DNA of 64,000 nt, from assembly GCF_026810445.1 (NCBI RefSeq), contig NZ_CP113949.1:5445501-5509500 (forward strand), read 5' to 3'. The notes under the pieces were generated by a model that ran no database searches, was not told where the DNA came from, and saw only the letters and a program-made list of their open reading frames with translations. Positions 1-9,332 of the stretch are shown here, piece by piece. The position numbers were made by a program, and so were the translations under genes. The DNA is from Pseudomonas sp. BSw22131. GTDB taxonomy: Bacteria; Pseudomonadota; Gammaproteobacteria; Pseudomonadales; Pseudomonadaceae. Position 1 is the first letter of the stretch. Every line of letters starts with the position of its first letter.

Positions 1-722
1 TGCCCGAGACGCTCGCCGCGGCGCTCGAACTTCGTAATAGGTCGCTCTGCAGGGCGCGGCACGCATTTACCATCTTCGGCCAGGTTGCGATAACCCGGCG
101 CGACGTTCATCACTTCCAGCATGTACTCGGCGTAAGGCTCCCAATCGGTTGCCATGTGCAGTACGCCGCCGGGTTTCAACTTGGAGCGCACTAACTCGGC
201 GAACTCTGCCTGGACGATACGACGCTTGTGGTGGCGTGACTTGTGCCATGGGTCCGGGAAAAACAGCATCAAGCGATCCAGGCTGTTATCCGCCACGCAG
301 CGGTTGAGCACCTCAATCGCATCGCAGTCGTAGACCCTGAGATTAGTCAAACCTTGCGTCAGCACGCCATTGAGCAATGCGCCAACACCCGGCCGATGCA
401 CTTCAACGCCGATAAAATCATGCTCCGGCGCCGCTGCAGCCATTTCAAGCAGCGAATGGCCCATGCCGAAGCCGATTTCCAGCGTGCGTGGCGCAGAGCG
501 GCCGAAGACCTGATCGAAGTCGACCGGAGACTCGGCCAGAGGCAGCACGAACAGCGGCGTGCCTTGATCCAGACCGCGTTGCTGGCCCTCGGTCATGCGG
601 CCAGCACGCATCACGAAACTTTTGATGCGCCGATGCTGGCGCTCATCGCCTGCCGCACTTGCGTCTTCTTCTTTCATCACTTCTTCTTCGAGAAGTGGGT
701 CTGGCGTTTGTGAGTCAATCAT
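1..722 (-). CDS. trmB: tRNA (guanine-N7)-methyltransferase, 3' end cut by window edge
   Basis: TrmB uses S-adenosylmethionine to methylate G46 in the variable loop of tRNAs. The reading frame is open from an ATG at 722 to the window edge. It carries the SAM-binding motif [10 protein letters not shown] (residues 81-90) and, near residue 157, the family motif [15 protein letters not shown]. The last complete residues are RGERLG, so only about the final dozen residues are missing. The charged N-terminal 35 residues are variable in this family. It lies 10 bp downstream of thiG on the same strand, so it is probably the last gene of a thiS-thiG-trmB transcript. Confidence 0.95.
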   Translation of the reverse strand, partial: MIDSQTPDPLLEEEVMKEEDASAAGDERQHRRIKSFVMRAGRMTEGQQRGLDQGTPLFVLPLAESPVDFDQVFGRSAPRTLEIGFGMGHSLLEMAAAAPEHDFIGVEVHRPGVGALLNGVLTQGLTNLRVYDCDAIEVLNRCVADNSLDRLMLFFPDPWHKSRHHKRRIVQAEFAELVRSKLKPGGVLHMATDWEPYAEYMLEVMNVAPGYRNLAEDGKCVPRPAERPITKFERRGERLG

Positions 723-732
723 CAACAGGCTC

Positions 733-1527
733 TTACTTGATCAGGCCATCCAGCGGCGAGGACGCGCTGGCATAGAGTTTTTTCGGCATACGGCCAGCAA
801 GGTACGCCATGCGACCTGCCAGAATTGCGTGCTTCATGGCTTCAGCCATCAACACCGGTTGCTGCGCATGGGCGATTGCCGAGTTCATCAGCACCGCCTC
901 GCAGCCCAGTTCCATGGCGATGGTGGCGTCGGAGGCAGTGCCGACTCCGGCATCGACCAACACCGGGACTTTGGATTCTTCCAGAATGATCTGCAGGTTG
1001 TACGGGTTGCAGATCCCCAGCCCCGTGCCGATCAGTCCAGCCAGCGGCATGACTGCGCAGCAGCCGATTTCGGCCAGTTGCCGGGCGATGATCGGGTCGT
1101 CGCTGGTGTACACCATCACGTCGAAGCCGTCCTTGACCAGCGTTTCAGCGGCCTTGAGGGTTTCGATGACATTGGGAAAAAGGGTCTTCTGGTCGGCTAG
1201 CACTTCCAGCTTGACCAGGTTGTGACCGTCAAGCAGTTCACGAGCCAGGCGGCAGGTGCGAACAGCCTCGATGGCGTCGTAGCAACCTGCGGTGTTCGGC
1301 AGGATGGTGTAACGATCTGGCGGCAGGATATCGAGCAGGTTCGGCTCGTTCGGGTTCTGGCCCAGGTTGGTCCGGCGCACGGCAACGGTCACGATCTCCG
1401 CTCCCGAGGCTTCGATGGCCAAGCGGGTCTCTTCCATGTCTTTGTACTTGCCTGTGCCTACCAACAGGCGCGACTGGAAAGTCCGACCGGCCACGATGAA
1501 GGGCTTGTCGCTACGAACGTTGCTCAT
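733..1527 (-). CDS. thiG: Thiazole synthase
   Basis: ThiG condenses 1-deoxy-xylulose 5-phosphate, dehydroglycine and the ThiS thiocarboxylate to form the thiazole phosphate of thiamine in the cytoplasm. The 264-residue protein is full length for the family. It shows LVGTGKYKD near the start, the Schiff-base lysine in NLVKLEVL (K106), and the phosphate-binding motifs [11 protein letters not shown] and [11 protein letters not shown] of the TIM barrel. The partner gene thiS lies 64 bp upstream on the same strand. No thiF or thiH is present nearby, so sulfur loading of ThiS must involve proteins encoded elsewhere, with ThiI (38134-39588) a possible contributor. Confidence 0.97.
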   Translation of the reverse strand: MSNVRSDKPFIVAGRTFQSRLLVGTGKYKDMEETRLAIEASGAEIVTVAVRRTNLGQNPNEPNLLDILPPDRYTILPNTAGCYDAIEAVRTCRLARELLDGHNLVKLEVLADQKTLFPNVIETLKAAETLVKDGFDVMVYTSDDPIIARQLAEIGCCAVMPLAGLIGTGLGICNPYNLQIILEESKVPVLVDAGVGTASDATIAMELGCEAVLMNSAIAHAQQPVLMAEAMKHAILAGRMAYLAGRMPKKLYASASSPLDGLIK

Positions 1528-1591
1528 CGGAAATCCTCTTCAGGGTTGAGGTTTTTGCTGTTGCTGGATCGGTGCAGCGCCAGATGCTGAT

Positions 1592-1792
1592 CTAGCCGCC
1601 ACCGATCGCATGGACCACTTCGACCTGATCATCTTCGCGCAGGGACGTGGACGCATGTTGGCTGCGCGGGACGATGTCCAGATTGAGTTCGACCGCTATT
1701 CGCCGACCGGTGAGCTCAAGGCGGGTCAGCAGCGCCGCAACGGTTTCGCCGTCGGGCAGTTCATAGGGTTCGCCGTTCAACTGAATGCGCAT
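1592..1792 (-). CDS. thiS: Sulfur carrier protein ThiS
   Basis: A 66-residue ubiquitin-fold protein ending in the diagnostic Ala-Ile-Gly-Gly-Gly tail. In the family the terminal Gly-Gly is adenylated and converted to a thiocarboxylate, which donates sulfur to ThiG during thiazole formation. Length and C-terminus match ThiS. It is the first gene of the thiS-thiG-trmB run. A TAGAAT hexamer at 1832-1827 (minus strand), about 35 bp before the start codon, is a possible -10 box. No TPP riboswitch was recognised in the leader. Confidence 0.95.
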   Translation of the reverse strand: MRIQLNGEPYELPDGETVAALLTRLELTGRRIAVELNLDIVPRSQHASTSLREDDQVEVVHAIGGG

Positions 1793-1907
1793 GCGGGGTC
1801 GGCAGCCTTCATTTTAGAGGGCGAGCATTCTAGCCCGATCAGTCGGGCTGGACCAAGGCCAAGCCGCGCCATTCGTCTCGCGCGGCGTTGGTCACATGGT
1901 GCGCCGA

Positions 1908-2291
1908 TCAGAGGGTTTCGACGCCCAACTGCCAGGCGGTCCAGCCCAGAATTGCCCAACCGAGCAAGAAGCACAGGCCACCAATCGGGGTGATGATGCC
2001 CAGCTTGGTGACACCGGTGAGGCTCAGCAGGTAAAGGCTGCCAGAGAACAGGATGATGCCCAGTGTGAAGGCGATGCCTGCGTAAGTGACCAGGCGTCCC
2101 TGGATCTGCATGGCCAGCAGCGCTACCCCGAAAAGCGCCAGCGCATGGATCAGTTGATACAAAACGCCTGTCTGGAAAATCGCCATGTATTCGGTGCTCA
2201 GGCGATTTTTGAGGATGTGAGCGCCAAACGCGCCGAGGGCAACGCCGGTGAAACCAAAGAAAGCAGCCAGCATCAGGAAGGTTCGAAGCAT
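1908..2291 (-). CDS. DUF423 family small inner-membrane protein
   Basis: A 127-residue very hydrophobic protein with about four membrane segments (roughly residues 3-22, 40-60, 68-90 and 98-120). The N-terminal MLRTFLMLAAFFGFTGVALG and the following GAFGAH are typical of the DUF423 (YgdD) family, whose function is unknown. It is transcribed away from mtgA; the 80-bp gap between the two divergent starts must hold both promoters. Family assignment is confident; no role is proposed. Confidence 0.88.
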   Translation of the reverse strand: MLRTFLMLAAFFGFTGVALGAFGAHILKNRLSTEYMAIFQTGVLYQLIHALALFGVALLAMQIQGRLVTYAGIAFTLGIILFSGSLYLLSLTGVTKLGIITPIGGLCFLLGWAILGWTAWQLGVETL

Positions 2292-2332
2292 GTGGAACTC
2301 CAGTCAAAAATCATTCATTGGCGCATGGTCTG

Positions 2333-2338
2333 TATAAT
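2333..2338 (+). promoter_or_regulatory. Possible -10 box of mtgA
   Basis: A perfect TATAAT lies 33 bp upstream of the chosen mtgA start, in the DUF423/mtgA divergent gap. No good -35 hexamer is visible at 16-18 bp, so this is a weak call. Confidence 0.4.
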
Positions 2339-2371
2339 GGCCCGCTCGACAGGTTCGGCCAAGACATCTCT

Positions 2372-3082
2372 ATGCTGCGTTTACTGCTTCAACGTGTTGT
2401 CAAAGTCCTGCTCTGGTTCGCCGCAGCGAGTGTCGTGCTGGTTCTGATTTTGCGGTGGGTGCCACCGCCGTTCACCGCGCTGATGGTAGAACGCAAGGTC
2501 GAATCGTGGTTCAACGGGCAACCCATTGACCTGCAACGAGACTGGGAACCCTGGGATAAAATCTCCGACGACCTGAAGATCGCCGTTATTGCCGGCGAAG
2601 ACCAAAAGTTCGCCGAGCATTGGGGTTTCGACATCGATGCGATTCAGGCGGCACTGGCTCACAACGAGCGCGGCGGTTCGATACGCGGTGCCAGTACGTT
2701 GAGCCAGCAAGTGTCGAAAAACCTGTTTTTGTGGTCCGGCCGCAGCTACCTGCGCAAGGGGCTGGAGGCTTGGTTTACCGGCCTGATCGAAATCCTGTGG
2801 TCAAAACAGCGGATTCTTGAGGTGTACGTCAACAGCGTCGAATGGGATGACGGCGTTTTTGGCGCACAGGCAGCGGCGCAACATCATTTCAACGTCAATG
2901 CCAGTCAGCTCTCGACACAGCAGGCCAGTTATCTGGCGGCGGTACTTCCCAATCCTCGGGAATGGAGTGCAAGTCGACCCAGCAGCTATGTGTCGCGACG
3001 CGCTGGCTGGATTCGTCAGCAGATGCGGCAATTGGGCGGTGATGAGTATCTGACCGGACTCAATCACAGTCGGCGCTGGTAA
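2372..3082 (+). CDS. mtgA: Monofunctional biosynthetic peptidoglycan transglycosylase
   Basis: MtgA polymerises lipid II into glycan strands at the periplasmic face of the inner membrane. The ATG at 2372 gives 236 residues, the usual family length; upstream in-frame codons would add an unlikely 18-residue extension. There is an N-terminal membrane anchor (about residues 10-30) followed by a GT51 domain. It carries the catalytic motif GEDQKF (residues 75-80, catalytic Glu76) and the motif ASTLSQQVSKNLFL (from 107). No transpeptidase domain follows, which separates it from bifunctional PBPs. It is a single gene facing the rpoH terminator region. Confidence 0.95.
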   Translation: MLRLLLQRVVKVLLWFAAASVVLVLILRWVPPPFTALMVERKVESWFNGQPIDLQRDWEPWDKISDDLKIAVIAGEDQKFAEHWGFDIDAIQAALAHNERGGSIRGASTLSQQVSKNLFLWSGRSYLRKGLEAWFTGLIEILWSKQRILEVYVNSVEWDDGVFGAQAAAQHHFNVNASQLSTQQASYLAAVLPNPREWSASRPSSYVSRRAGWIRQQMRQLGGDEYLTGLNHSRRW

Positions 3083-3449
3083 TCACATCCACCGCCAGCA
3101 AATCCCTCCTGATTGAAAATGATCGGCCAGCCTTCGGCAGAATCAAAAGCTTCAAGATCAAGCCTTTACGCCCGAGGGAAAAAATCAAAACCCAAGCGCA
3201 CCAAAAATCCCTGTAGGAGCGTATGAGCAGCGCGAGGCCGCGATGGGCTGCACAGCGGCCCCAAGGATCAGCCACCTCGGCTGAGCCAGACACACCGAGT
3301 GCGTTGGATTTGCTGCCGGTTCCCGGCAGATCGTCGGTAAACGGAACGCCGCCCGGCCGGACTCCCACGCCTTCGGCAGAAGCAAAAGCCAAAAGCATGC
3401 ATCACGGTTGCAGCGTTTTGATAACGCCTACAAAAAGTCGTAGCACCTC
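3083..3449. other. Intergenic stretch without genes
   Basis: The region between mtgA and the rpoH terminator has no credible gene. It is filled mostly by a modular dispersed repeat (3213-3390) plus a related fragment near 3130 (CCTTCGGCAGAATCAAAAGC) that matches the end of the same repeat. Confidence 0.7.
3213..3390 (+). repeat. Modular dispersed repeat, copy A
   Basis: The first 50 bases (3213-3262, starting GTAGGAGCG and ending CAGCGGCCCC) match the reverse complement of 12532-12581 with 3 differences. The following part shares ordered blocks with copy B: a CAGACACACC block, a CCCGGCAGATCGTC block and ACTCCCACGCC...CGGCAGAA. The opening box resembles the start of Pseudomonas REP elements (GTAGGAGCG), but the rest is longer and different. 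A further truncated copy of the first box ends the window (63961-64000). Confidence 0.8.
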
Positions 3450-3484
3450 AAAAAAAAACGCCCCGATCAGATCGGGGCGTTTTC
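3450..3484 (-). terminator. Rho-independent terminator of rpoH
   Basis: On the minus strand AACGCCCCGATC, a three-base loop and GATCGGGGCGTT are followed by eight T residues, 19 bp past the rpoH stop codon. It is a textbook intrinsic terminator. A short T run on the other side may also stop transcription arriving from mtgA. Confidence 0.93.
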
Positions 3485-3502
3485 AGTTCTACCGTTTCGC
3501 GC

Positions 3503-4357
3503 TTACGCAGCGATGGAGACCTTTAGCTTGTTCATCGCGCTCTTCTCCAGCTGGCGAATACGCTCGGCCGAGACGTTGTACTTCTCTGCCAAGTCATGCA
3601 GCGTGGCCTTTTCCTCTGCCAACCAGCGCTGGTAGAGAATGTCACGGCTGCGGTCATCAAGGACGTTCAACGCTTCGTGCAGGTTCGCGGTGGACGTATC
3701 GGTCCAGTCGGAATCTTCCAGCTGACGCGCTGGATCGTAGCGATGATCTTCCAGATAGTTGGCAGGCGACTGGAACGCGCTGTCGTCGTCGGCTTCAGCA
3801 GCCGGGTCGAACGCCATGTCGTGACCGGTCAAACGGCTTTCCATCTCGCGAACTTCACGTGGCTCAACGCCGAGGCTTTCGGCCACACGATGCACTTCTT
3901 CGTTGTTCAGCCAGGCCAGACGTTTCTTCTGGCTGCGCAGATTGAAGAACAGTTTGCGCTGGGCCTTGGTCGTCGCGACTTTCACGATGCGCCAGTTGCG
4001 CAAGATGAATTCGTGAATCTCAGCCTTGATCCAGTGGACTGCAAAGGACACCAGACGAACACCCATCTCAGGGTTGAAACGCTTCACGGCTTTCATCAAG
4101 CCGACGTTACCTTCCTGGATGAGATCGGCCTGGGCCAAACCGTATCCGGAATAACTGCGTGCGATATGCACAACAAAACGCAGGTGGGCGAGCACCATCT
4201 GCCGAGCCGCCCCAAGATCCTGCTCATAATAGAGACTCTCGGCCAGTTCACGCTCCTGCTCAGGTGTCAGCAGCGGAATGCTGTTGACCGTGTGCACATA
4301 GGCCTCCAGGTTTGCACCCGGGACCAAGGCATAAGCAGGTTGCAAAGAAGTGGTCAT
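3503..4357 (-). CDS. rpoH: RNA polymerase heat-shock sigma factor sigma-32
   Basis: RpoH directs RNA polymerase to heat-shock promoters (chaperones, proteases). From the ATG at 4357 the protein is 284 residues and starts [20 protein letters not shown]; a GGAGG sits 9-10 bp upstream, favouring this start over one 21 bp earlier. Region 2 covers about residues 52-121 ([37 protein letters not shown]). The RpoH box QRKLFFNLR is at 133-141, and the C-terminal region 4 helix-turn-helix ends [17 protein letters not shown]. It is a monocistronic gene with a strong terminator, downstream of ftsYEX as in other gammaproteobacteria. Confidence 0.98.
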   Translation of the reverse strand: MTTSLQPAYALVPGANLEAYVHTVNSIPLLTPEQERELAESLYYEQDLGAARQMVLAHLRFVVHIARSYSGYGLAQADLIQEGNVGLMKAVKRFNPEMGVRLVSFAVHWIKAEIHEFILRNWRIVKVATTKAQRKLFFNLRSQKKRLAWLNNEEVHRVAESLGVEPREVREMESRLTGHDMAFDPAAEADDDSAFQSPANYLEDHRYDPARQLEDSDWTDTSTANLHEALNVLDDRSRDILYQRWLAEEKATLHDLAEKYNVSAERIRQLEKSAMNKLKVSIAA

Positions 4358-4489
4358 ACGAAAAAACCTCCGACTCACGTATTCGTGCAGTTCAGCACTG
4401 CGAAATTGACCGGGGACCGCTAAACAAGTTCCCTGAGCTGAAAAGTCAATAGATGAGACAAAATATACATGGACTAACTGAACAATAAC

Positions 4490-5512
4490 TTAACGAGGTG
4501 CCAGCTCTCTCAAATGGCGCGCCACTGCAATCCACGCACCGATATACCCCAACAACACCGCCCCTAGCAATAGCGACAACCCGTCTGCGGGCGGCACTCC
4601 AGCCAGGGAGAAATTGCTGCCGTACAACCCGGCGAGCCTGACGACGGACTCGTTCAACCAGTTAAGGCCAAACGCCAAAACACCCCACGACAGGAGCCCT
4701 GCTCCCAGCCCGTACAGCGCGCCCATATAAAGGAAGGGCCTGCGCACGTAGCTGTCAGTGCCGCCCACCAGTTTAATGACTTCGATTTCCGTACGACGGT
4801 TCTCGATGTGCAGACGGATGGTGTTACCGATGACCAACAACAGTGCAAGCACCAGCAGTACTGTCAGGCCGAACACGAAGCGGTCACCCAGCTTGAGAAT
4901 AGCCGCCAGTCGCTCTACCCAGACCAGATCCAGTTGAGCCTGCTGAACTTTGGGCAATTCGGCTAGACGCGTACGTAACGCCTCCAGCGCCGGTTTGTCA
5001 ACTTCATCCGGAGTCACGACCACTACGCCCGGCAAAGGATTCTCAGGCAGCTCTTTCAAAGCCTCGCCCAGACCCGACTGCTGCTGGAACTCATTGAGCG
5101 CCTGATCGCGGCTGATGTACTGCGCATCGGCGACGCCGGGCATGCCTTTTATCTGGCCGACCAGCGCATCTCCCTCGCTGGGTGAGGCATCCAGTTGCAA
5201 ATAAAGCGAGATCTGCGCTGCACGCTGCCATGACCCGCCCAAGCGTTCGACATTGCTCAGCAACAGCGACAAACCCATTGGCAGACTCAGTGCAATGGCC
5301 ATGACCAGACAGGTGAAGAAGCTGCCGATAGGTTGCTTGCCCAAGCGGCGTACGCTGTCGATCACACTCGAACGATGCGCCTCGATCCAGGCATGAAACA
5401 GCGTGCCGAAATCCGGACCGTCGTCTTCGTTACGCTTTTTCTTCTTCGGGTCAGGCTCGCCGGCCTTTGGCGCGACACGCTCGGATACTTTAGGGCTACG
5501 GGTAGCACTCAT
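4490..5512 (-). CDS. ftsX: Cell division protein FtsX (ABC transporter-like permease)
   Basis: FtsX is the membrane partner of FtsE; the pair links the divisome to periplasmic amidase activators. The 340-residue protein has a charged cytoplasmic N-terminus (residues 1-60, with KKKKRNEDD), a first membrane segment (about 64-85), a large periplasmic domain (86-213) and three further membrane segments (about 213-232, 260-283 and 312-330). Its start overlaps the ftsE stop by 4 bp, so translation is coupled. It is the last gene of ftsY-ftsE-ftsX, and the 130-bp gap to rpoH allows a separate rpoH promoter. Confidence 0.96.
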   Translation of the reverse strand: MSATRSPKVSERVAPKAGEPDPKKKKRNEDDGPDFGTLFHAWIEAHRSSVIDSVRRLGKQPIGSFFTCLVMAIALSLPMGLSLLLSNVERLGGSWQRAAQISLYLQLDASPSEGDALVGQIKGMPGVADAQYISRDQALNEFQQQSGLGEALKELPENPLPGVVVVTPDEVDKPALEALRTRLAELPKVQQAQLDLVWVERLAAILKLGDRFVFGLTVLLVLALLLVIGNTIRLHIENRRTEIEVIKLVGGTDSYVRRPFLYMGALYGLGAGLLSWGVLAFGLNWLNESVVRLAGLYGSNFSLAGVPPADGLSLLLGAVLLGYIGAWIAVARHLRELAPR

Positions 5513-6180
5513 ACCCCGGCCTCCCCGTCACCGATCAGTCGACCGCGTTGCAGGGTCAGCATGCGATGACGCATGCGTGCGATCAGCGCCAAGTCGTGAC
5601 TTGCGATCAGCACGCTTGTGCCCAAGCGGTTGATGTCTTCGAAAACACCCATGATCTCCGCAGCCAATCGTGGGTCGAGGTTACCCGTGGGTTCGTCAGC
5701 CAGCAGCAACGCAGGGCGATGAACGATGGCGCGGGCGATGCCGACGCGCTGCTGCTGGCCGGTAGATAAGTCCCCGGGGTACAACTCGGCTTTGTCCGAC
5801 AACGCCACACGCTCCAGCGCGGAATCAACGCGTTTAGTGATCTCAGCCTTCGACAGCCCGAGAATCTGCAATGGCAACGCGATGTTGTTGAACACCGTGC
5901 GATCAAACAACAACTGGTGATTCTGGAAGACCACACCAATCTGCCGGCGTAGAAAGGGAATCTGCGCGTTGCTGATCTGGCCCAGGTCCTGGCCCGCAAG
6001 CAGCAACTTGCCGGAGGTAGGACGCTCCATCGCCAGCAGCAGGCGCAGCAACGTGCTCTTGCCTGCGCCGGAGTGCCCGGTCACGAACAGAAACTCACCA
6101 CGGCGCACGCGGAAACTCAGCTCATGAAGGCCGACGTGACCGTTTGGATAGCGCTTTGCAACCTGCTCGAAACGAATCAT
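5509..6180 (-). CDS. ftsE: Cell division ATP-binding protein FtsE
   Basis: This is the ABC ATPase subunit of the FtsEX division complex on the cytoplasmic face of the membrane. At 223 residues it has family length. It shows Walker A GHSGAGKST (35-43), a Q-loop at VFQNHQLL, the signature LSTGQQQR (138-145; the usual LSGG second glycine position is a threonine), Walker B ALLLADEPTG and the switch histidine in IASHDL. It overlaps ftsY and ftsX by 4 bp each, so the three proteins are translated together. Confidence 0.97.
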   Translation of the reverse strand: MIRFEQVAKRYPNGHVGLHELSFRVRRGEFLFVTGHSGAGKSTLLRLLLAMERPTSGKLLLAGQDLGQISNAQIPFLRRQIGVVFQNHQLLFDRTVFNNIALPLQILGLSKAEITKRVDSALERVALSDKAELYPGDLSTGQQQRVGIARAIVHRPALLLADEPTGNLDPRLAAEIMGVFEDINRLGTSVLIASHDLALIARMRHRMLTLQRGRLIGDGEAGV

Positions 6181-7673
6181 GTGCGCTCCCGCTCCGCGAA
6201 CAAGGCCTGAACGAACGCCTCAGCCTCGAACGTACGCAGGTCATCAATGCCTTCGCCGACCCCGATATAGCGGATTGGCAGGCCGAATTGTTTGGCCAGC
6301 GCAAAAATCACGCCGCCTTTGGCCGTGCCGTCCAGCTTGGTCAACGCAAGGCCCGTGAGATTGACCGTCTGATTGAACTGCTTGGCTTGGTTGATAGCGT
6401 TCTGACCGGTGCCTGCGTCCAGTACCAGCAGCACCTCATGCGGCGCCTCGGCGTCGAGCTTGCCTATCACCCGGCGAACCTTTTTCAGCTCTTCCATCAG
6501 GTTGTCTTTGGTGTGCAGACGACCGGCGGTGTCAGCGATCAGTACATCGACACCACGAGCCTTGGCGGCCTGCACGGCATCGAAAATCACCGACGCGGAA
6601 TCAGCACCTGTGTGCTGGGCGATCACGGGAATATTGTTGCGCTCGCCCCATACTTGAAGCTGCTCCACCGCCGCAGCGCGGAACGTATCGCCTGCGGCCA
6701 GCATGACTTTCTTGCCGTCGAGCTGCAGCTTCTTCGCCAGCTTGCCGATGGTGGTGGTTTTGCCTGCGCCGTTGACGCCGACCACCAGGATCACGAACGG
6801 CTTGTGCTCGCTCTTGATGACCAGCGGTGCTTCGACCGGTTTGAGCATGGCGGTCAGCTCGGCCTGCAGCGATGCGTAAAGCGCATCACTGTCTGTCAGT
6901 TGCTTGCGCGCGACCTTTTGCGTCAGGTTTCGCACGATGAGCGATGTAGCCTCGACGCCGACATCGGCCGTCAACAGACGTGTTTCAAGCTCATCGAGCA
7001 TGTCGTCGTCGATGGCCTTCTTGCCCAGGAACAGGCTGGCCATGCCTTCGCCAAGACTGGCGCTGGTCTTCGACAGACCTTGCTTGAGACGTGCGAAGAA
7101 CCCCGGCTGTTTTGATTCCACCGGCGTTGGTTCCACGGGCGCAACGACAGCCGCAACAACCGGCGCCACTGGCTCAGGCTGAACGACAGGCGCAGGCGCC
7201 TTGAAGACCGGCACCGGCTCGATGACCGGCTCAGGAGTTACCGGCGCGACGGTGACTGGCAGCTCGGCAGCGACAGGCTCGACGTTTGCGGGCTCGACAT
7301 GCGAGGCGGTATGCGTCGGGATCTCTGGGGTTACATGCGGCTGTTGCTCGTCGGTAAGGGCGACGGGCTCTTCTGCTACGGGAAGCTTGAGCCAGGGTTG
7401 GAAATTGGCACTGTCGGCGGCGGGTGGTTCGGTGAACCGTGAAGGCTCGACCGACGCTACGACCTGGGGCGCTGGCTCGGTCGAAATTGCCGGGGCAATC
7501 TGCGGCTCAGCAACGACTGGCGTCTGCTCGACAACCGGCTCAGGCGCTGCTGGGGATAAGTCCTGGGGCTGATCGGCGACGGTTTCCTGCGGCTTTTTGC
7601 GCAGCCATCCGAACAGGCCTTTTTTTTCGCCAGCCGGGGCTGGGGTCTTCTTGTCGTCGTTGGAACCAAACAT
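6177..7673 (-). CDS. ftsY: Signal recognition particle receptor FtsY
   Basis: FtsY is the SRP receptor GTPase that docks ribosomes making membrane proteins. The 498 residues start with a long Pro/Val/Glu-rich, low-complexity A domain (about 1-190), longer than in many relatives. The NG domain follows. G1 is GVNGAGKTT (299-307), then DTFRAAA (329-335), G3 DTAGR (381-385), G4 TKLD (445-448) and the closing GEGIDDLRTFEAEAFV. It is the first gene of the operon; its 303-bp upstream region is shared with the divergent M16 peptidase gene. Confidence 0.97.
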   Translation of the reverse strand: MFGSNDDKKTPAPAGEKKGLFGWLRKKPQETVADQPQDLSPAAPEPVVEQTPVVAEPQIAPAISTEPAPQVVASVEPSRFTEPPAADSANFQPWLKLPVAEEPVALTDEQQPHVTPEIPTHTASHVEPANVEPVAAELPVTVAPVTPEPVIEPVPVFKAPAPVVQPEPVAPVVAAVVAPVEPTPVESKQPGFFARLKQGLSKTSASLGEGMASLFLGKKAIDDDMLDELETRLLTADVGVEATSLIVRNLTQKVARKQLTDSDALYASLQAELTAMLKPVEAPLVIKSEHKPFVILVVGVNGAGKTTTIGKLAKKLQLDGKKVMLAAGDTFRAAAVEQLQVWGERNNIPVIAQHTGADSASVIFDAVQAAKARGVDVLIADTAGRLHTKDNLMEELKKVRRVIGKLDAEAPHEVLLVLDAGTGQNAINQAKQFNQTVNLTGLALTKLDGTAKGGVIFALAKQFGLPIRYIGVGEGIDDLRTFEAEAFVQALFAERERT

Positions 7674-7976
7674 GGAGGACGGCTATCTCACGGTAGCGAC
7701 GCGCCAGAGCGGCGCCTCTGAAAAATTCTATTGATGCGAAACAGACTGCTTTTATGTCCGCTTGTTCATCGGCCGGCTGAGCGCAAGTCCGTCTGGGGCG
7801 GCTTCACAGCCTTCGGCAGCGCCTACAGGTTAGCGCTGGCAAGACTATTTGTTCGTAGTCCGATTCCCAAGCACACGTCTTAGCCATAGTCGGCAAGCAA
7901 ACTGGCCGCTATCCTAACACCCCCGCGCCCGCCAGCGCTAAGTTCAAGCTGGCCGCTTTGAAGGTTCCGATTACGA
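7674..7976. other. Divergent promoter region ftsY / M16 peptidase
   Basis: These 303 bases separate the divergent starts of ftsY and the first M16 peptidase, so both promoters should lie here; no strong sigma-70 pair stands out. At about 7792-7826 there is a GGCTTCACAGCCTTCGGCAG block followed by CGCCTACAG, resembling pieces of the dispersed repeat found at 3213 and 12532. Confidence 0.5.
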
Positions 7977-9332
7977 ATGAATGCTCTAGCCCGCTGCGCC
8001 GCAGGCCTGCTGCTCAGCACGATTTGCCTGCCTCTGACAGCCACGGCTGCCGACGTACAAGCCACTCATGAATTCACGCTCGACAATGGCCTCAAGGTCG
8101 TCGTCCGCGAAGACCATCGCGCACCCGTCGTGGTCTCCCAGGTCTGGTACAAGGTCGGCTCAAGCTACGAGACGCCGGGCCAGACGGGCTTGTCTCATGC
8201 ACTTGAGCACATGATGTTCAAAGGCAGCTCCAAGGCCGGTCCCGGCGAGGCTTCGTTGATCCTGCGCGACCTGGGGGCTGAGGAAAACGCCTTCACCAGC
8301 GACGACTACACGGCTTATTACCAAGTGTTGGCGCGAGACCGCCTGGGCGTCGCCTTCGAACTCGAAGCAGACCGCATGGCAAGCCTGCGCCTGCCGCCTG
8401 AAGAGTTCAGCCGCGAAATAGAAGTCATCAAAGAGGAGCGCCGCCTGCGCACCGATGACAAGCCGCACTCCAAGGCGTACGAGCGATTCAAGGCGTTGGC
8501 CTATCCCGCCAGCGGCTATCACACGCCGACCATCGGCTGGATGGCAGATCTGGACAGGATGAAGGTCGAGGAACTGCGCCACTGGTATGAAGCCTGGTAC
8601 GTCCCGAACAACGCGACACTGGTGGTCGTGGGGGATGTGAAACCTGACGAAGTGAAGGCGTTGGCCGAGCGCTTCTTTGGCCCGATACCGCGCCGCGACG
8701 TGCCGCCTGCGAAAAAACCGCTGGAGCTGGCCGAACCCGGTGAGCGCAAGATCACCGTGCACGTAGCCACGCAGATGCCGAGCCTGATGTACGGTTTCAA
8801 CGTGCCGAGCCTGTCGACCGCAGATGACCCGCGCATGGTCAACGCTCTGCGTTTGATCTCCGCACTGCTCGATGGCGGCTACAGCGCGCGTATTCCGGCG
8901 CGTCTTGAGCGCGGCGAGGAACTCGTCAGCGGCGCATCCTCGGATTACGACGCCTTCACCCGAGGCGACACGCTGTTCACGATCAACGCCACGCCGAACG
9001 CGCAGAAGAAAAAAACCCTCGCAGACACCGAAGCCGGCATCTGGCGCCTGCTCAATGAACTCAAGACCAAACCGCCTTCAAAAGAGGAGCTTGAGCGAGT
9101 CCGTGCCCAGGTCATTGCAGGCGTGGTGTTCGAGCGCGATTCGATCACCAGCCAGGCAACCACCATCGGCCAACTGGAAACGGTAGGCCTGTCGTGGACC
9201 TTGATCGACGACGAACTCAACGCCCTGCAAAGCGTGACCCCGGAAGACATCCAGAAGGCGGCTCGCACCTACTTCACCCGCGAACGCCTTGCCATCGCGC
9301 ATGTTTTGCCCGAGGAGAAATCCCATGAATAA
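7977..9332 (+). CDS. M16 family zinc peptidase (pitrilysin type), exported, active-site subunit
   Basis: A 451-residue insulinase/pitrilysin-family protease. Residues 1-25 form a signal peptide ending LTATAADV, so it acts in the periplasm. The inverted zinc motif HALEH is at 74-78 (H74, E77, H78), and the distal glutamate ligand is probably in REIEVIKEER (around 148). A C-terminal M16 half follows. The gene overlaps the next M16 gene by 8 bp. Bacterial M16B proteins often work as a heterodimer of an active and an inactive subunit; here this gene supplies the metal site. The natural substrate is unknown. Confidence 0.9.
   Translation: MNALARCAAGLLLSTICLPLTATAADVQATHEFTLDNGLKVVVREDHRAPVVVSQVWYKVGSSYETPGQTGLSHALEHMMFKGSSKAGPGEASLILRDLGAEENAFTSDDYTAYYQVLARDRLGVAFELEADRMASLRLPPEEFSREIEVIKEERRLRTDDKPHSKAYERFKALAYPASGYHTPTIGWMADLDRMKVEELRHWYEAWYVPNNATLVVVGDVKPDEVKALAERFFGPIPRRDVPPAKKPLELAEPGERKITVHVATQMPSLMYGFNVPSLSTADDPRMVNALRLISALLDGGYSARIPARLERGEELVSGASSDYDAFTRGDTLFTINATPNAQKKKTLADTEAGIWRLLNELKTKPPSKEELERVRAQVIAGVVFERDSITSQATTIGQLETVGLSWTLIDDELNALQSVTPEDIQKAARTYFTRERLAIAHVLPEEKSHE

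Noticed and set aside
1793..1907. TPP riboswitch upstream of thiS
   Set aside because: I looked for the THI element because of thiS-thiG; only a small AGCCCGA-TCAG-TCGGGCT hairpin (1832-1849) is present and no conserved THI core.
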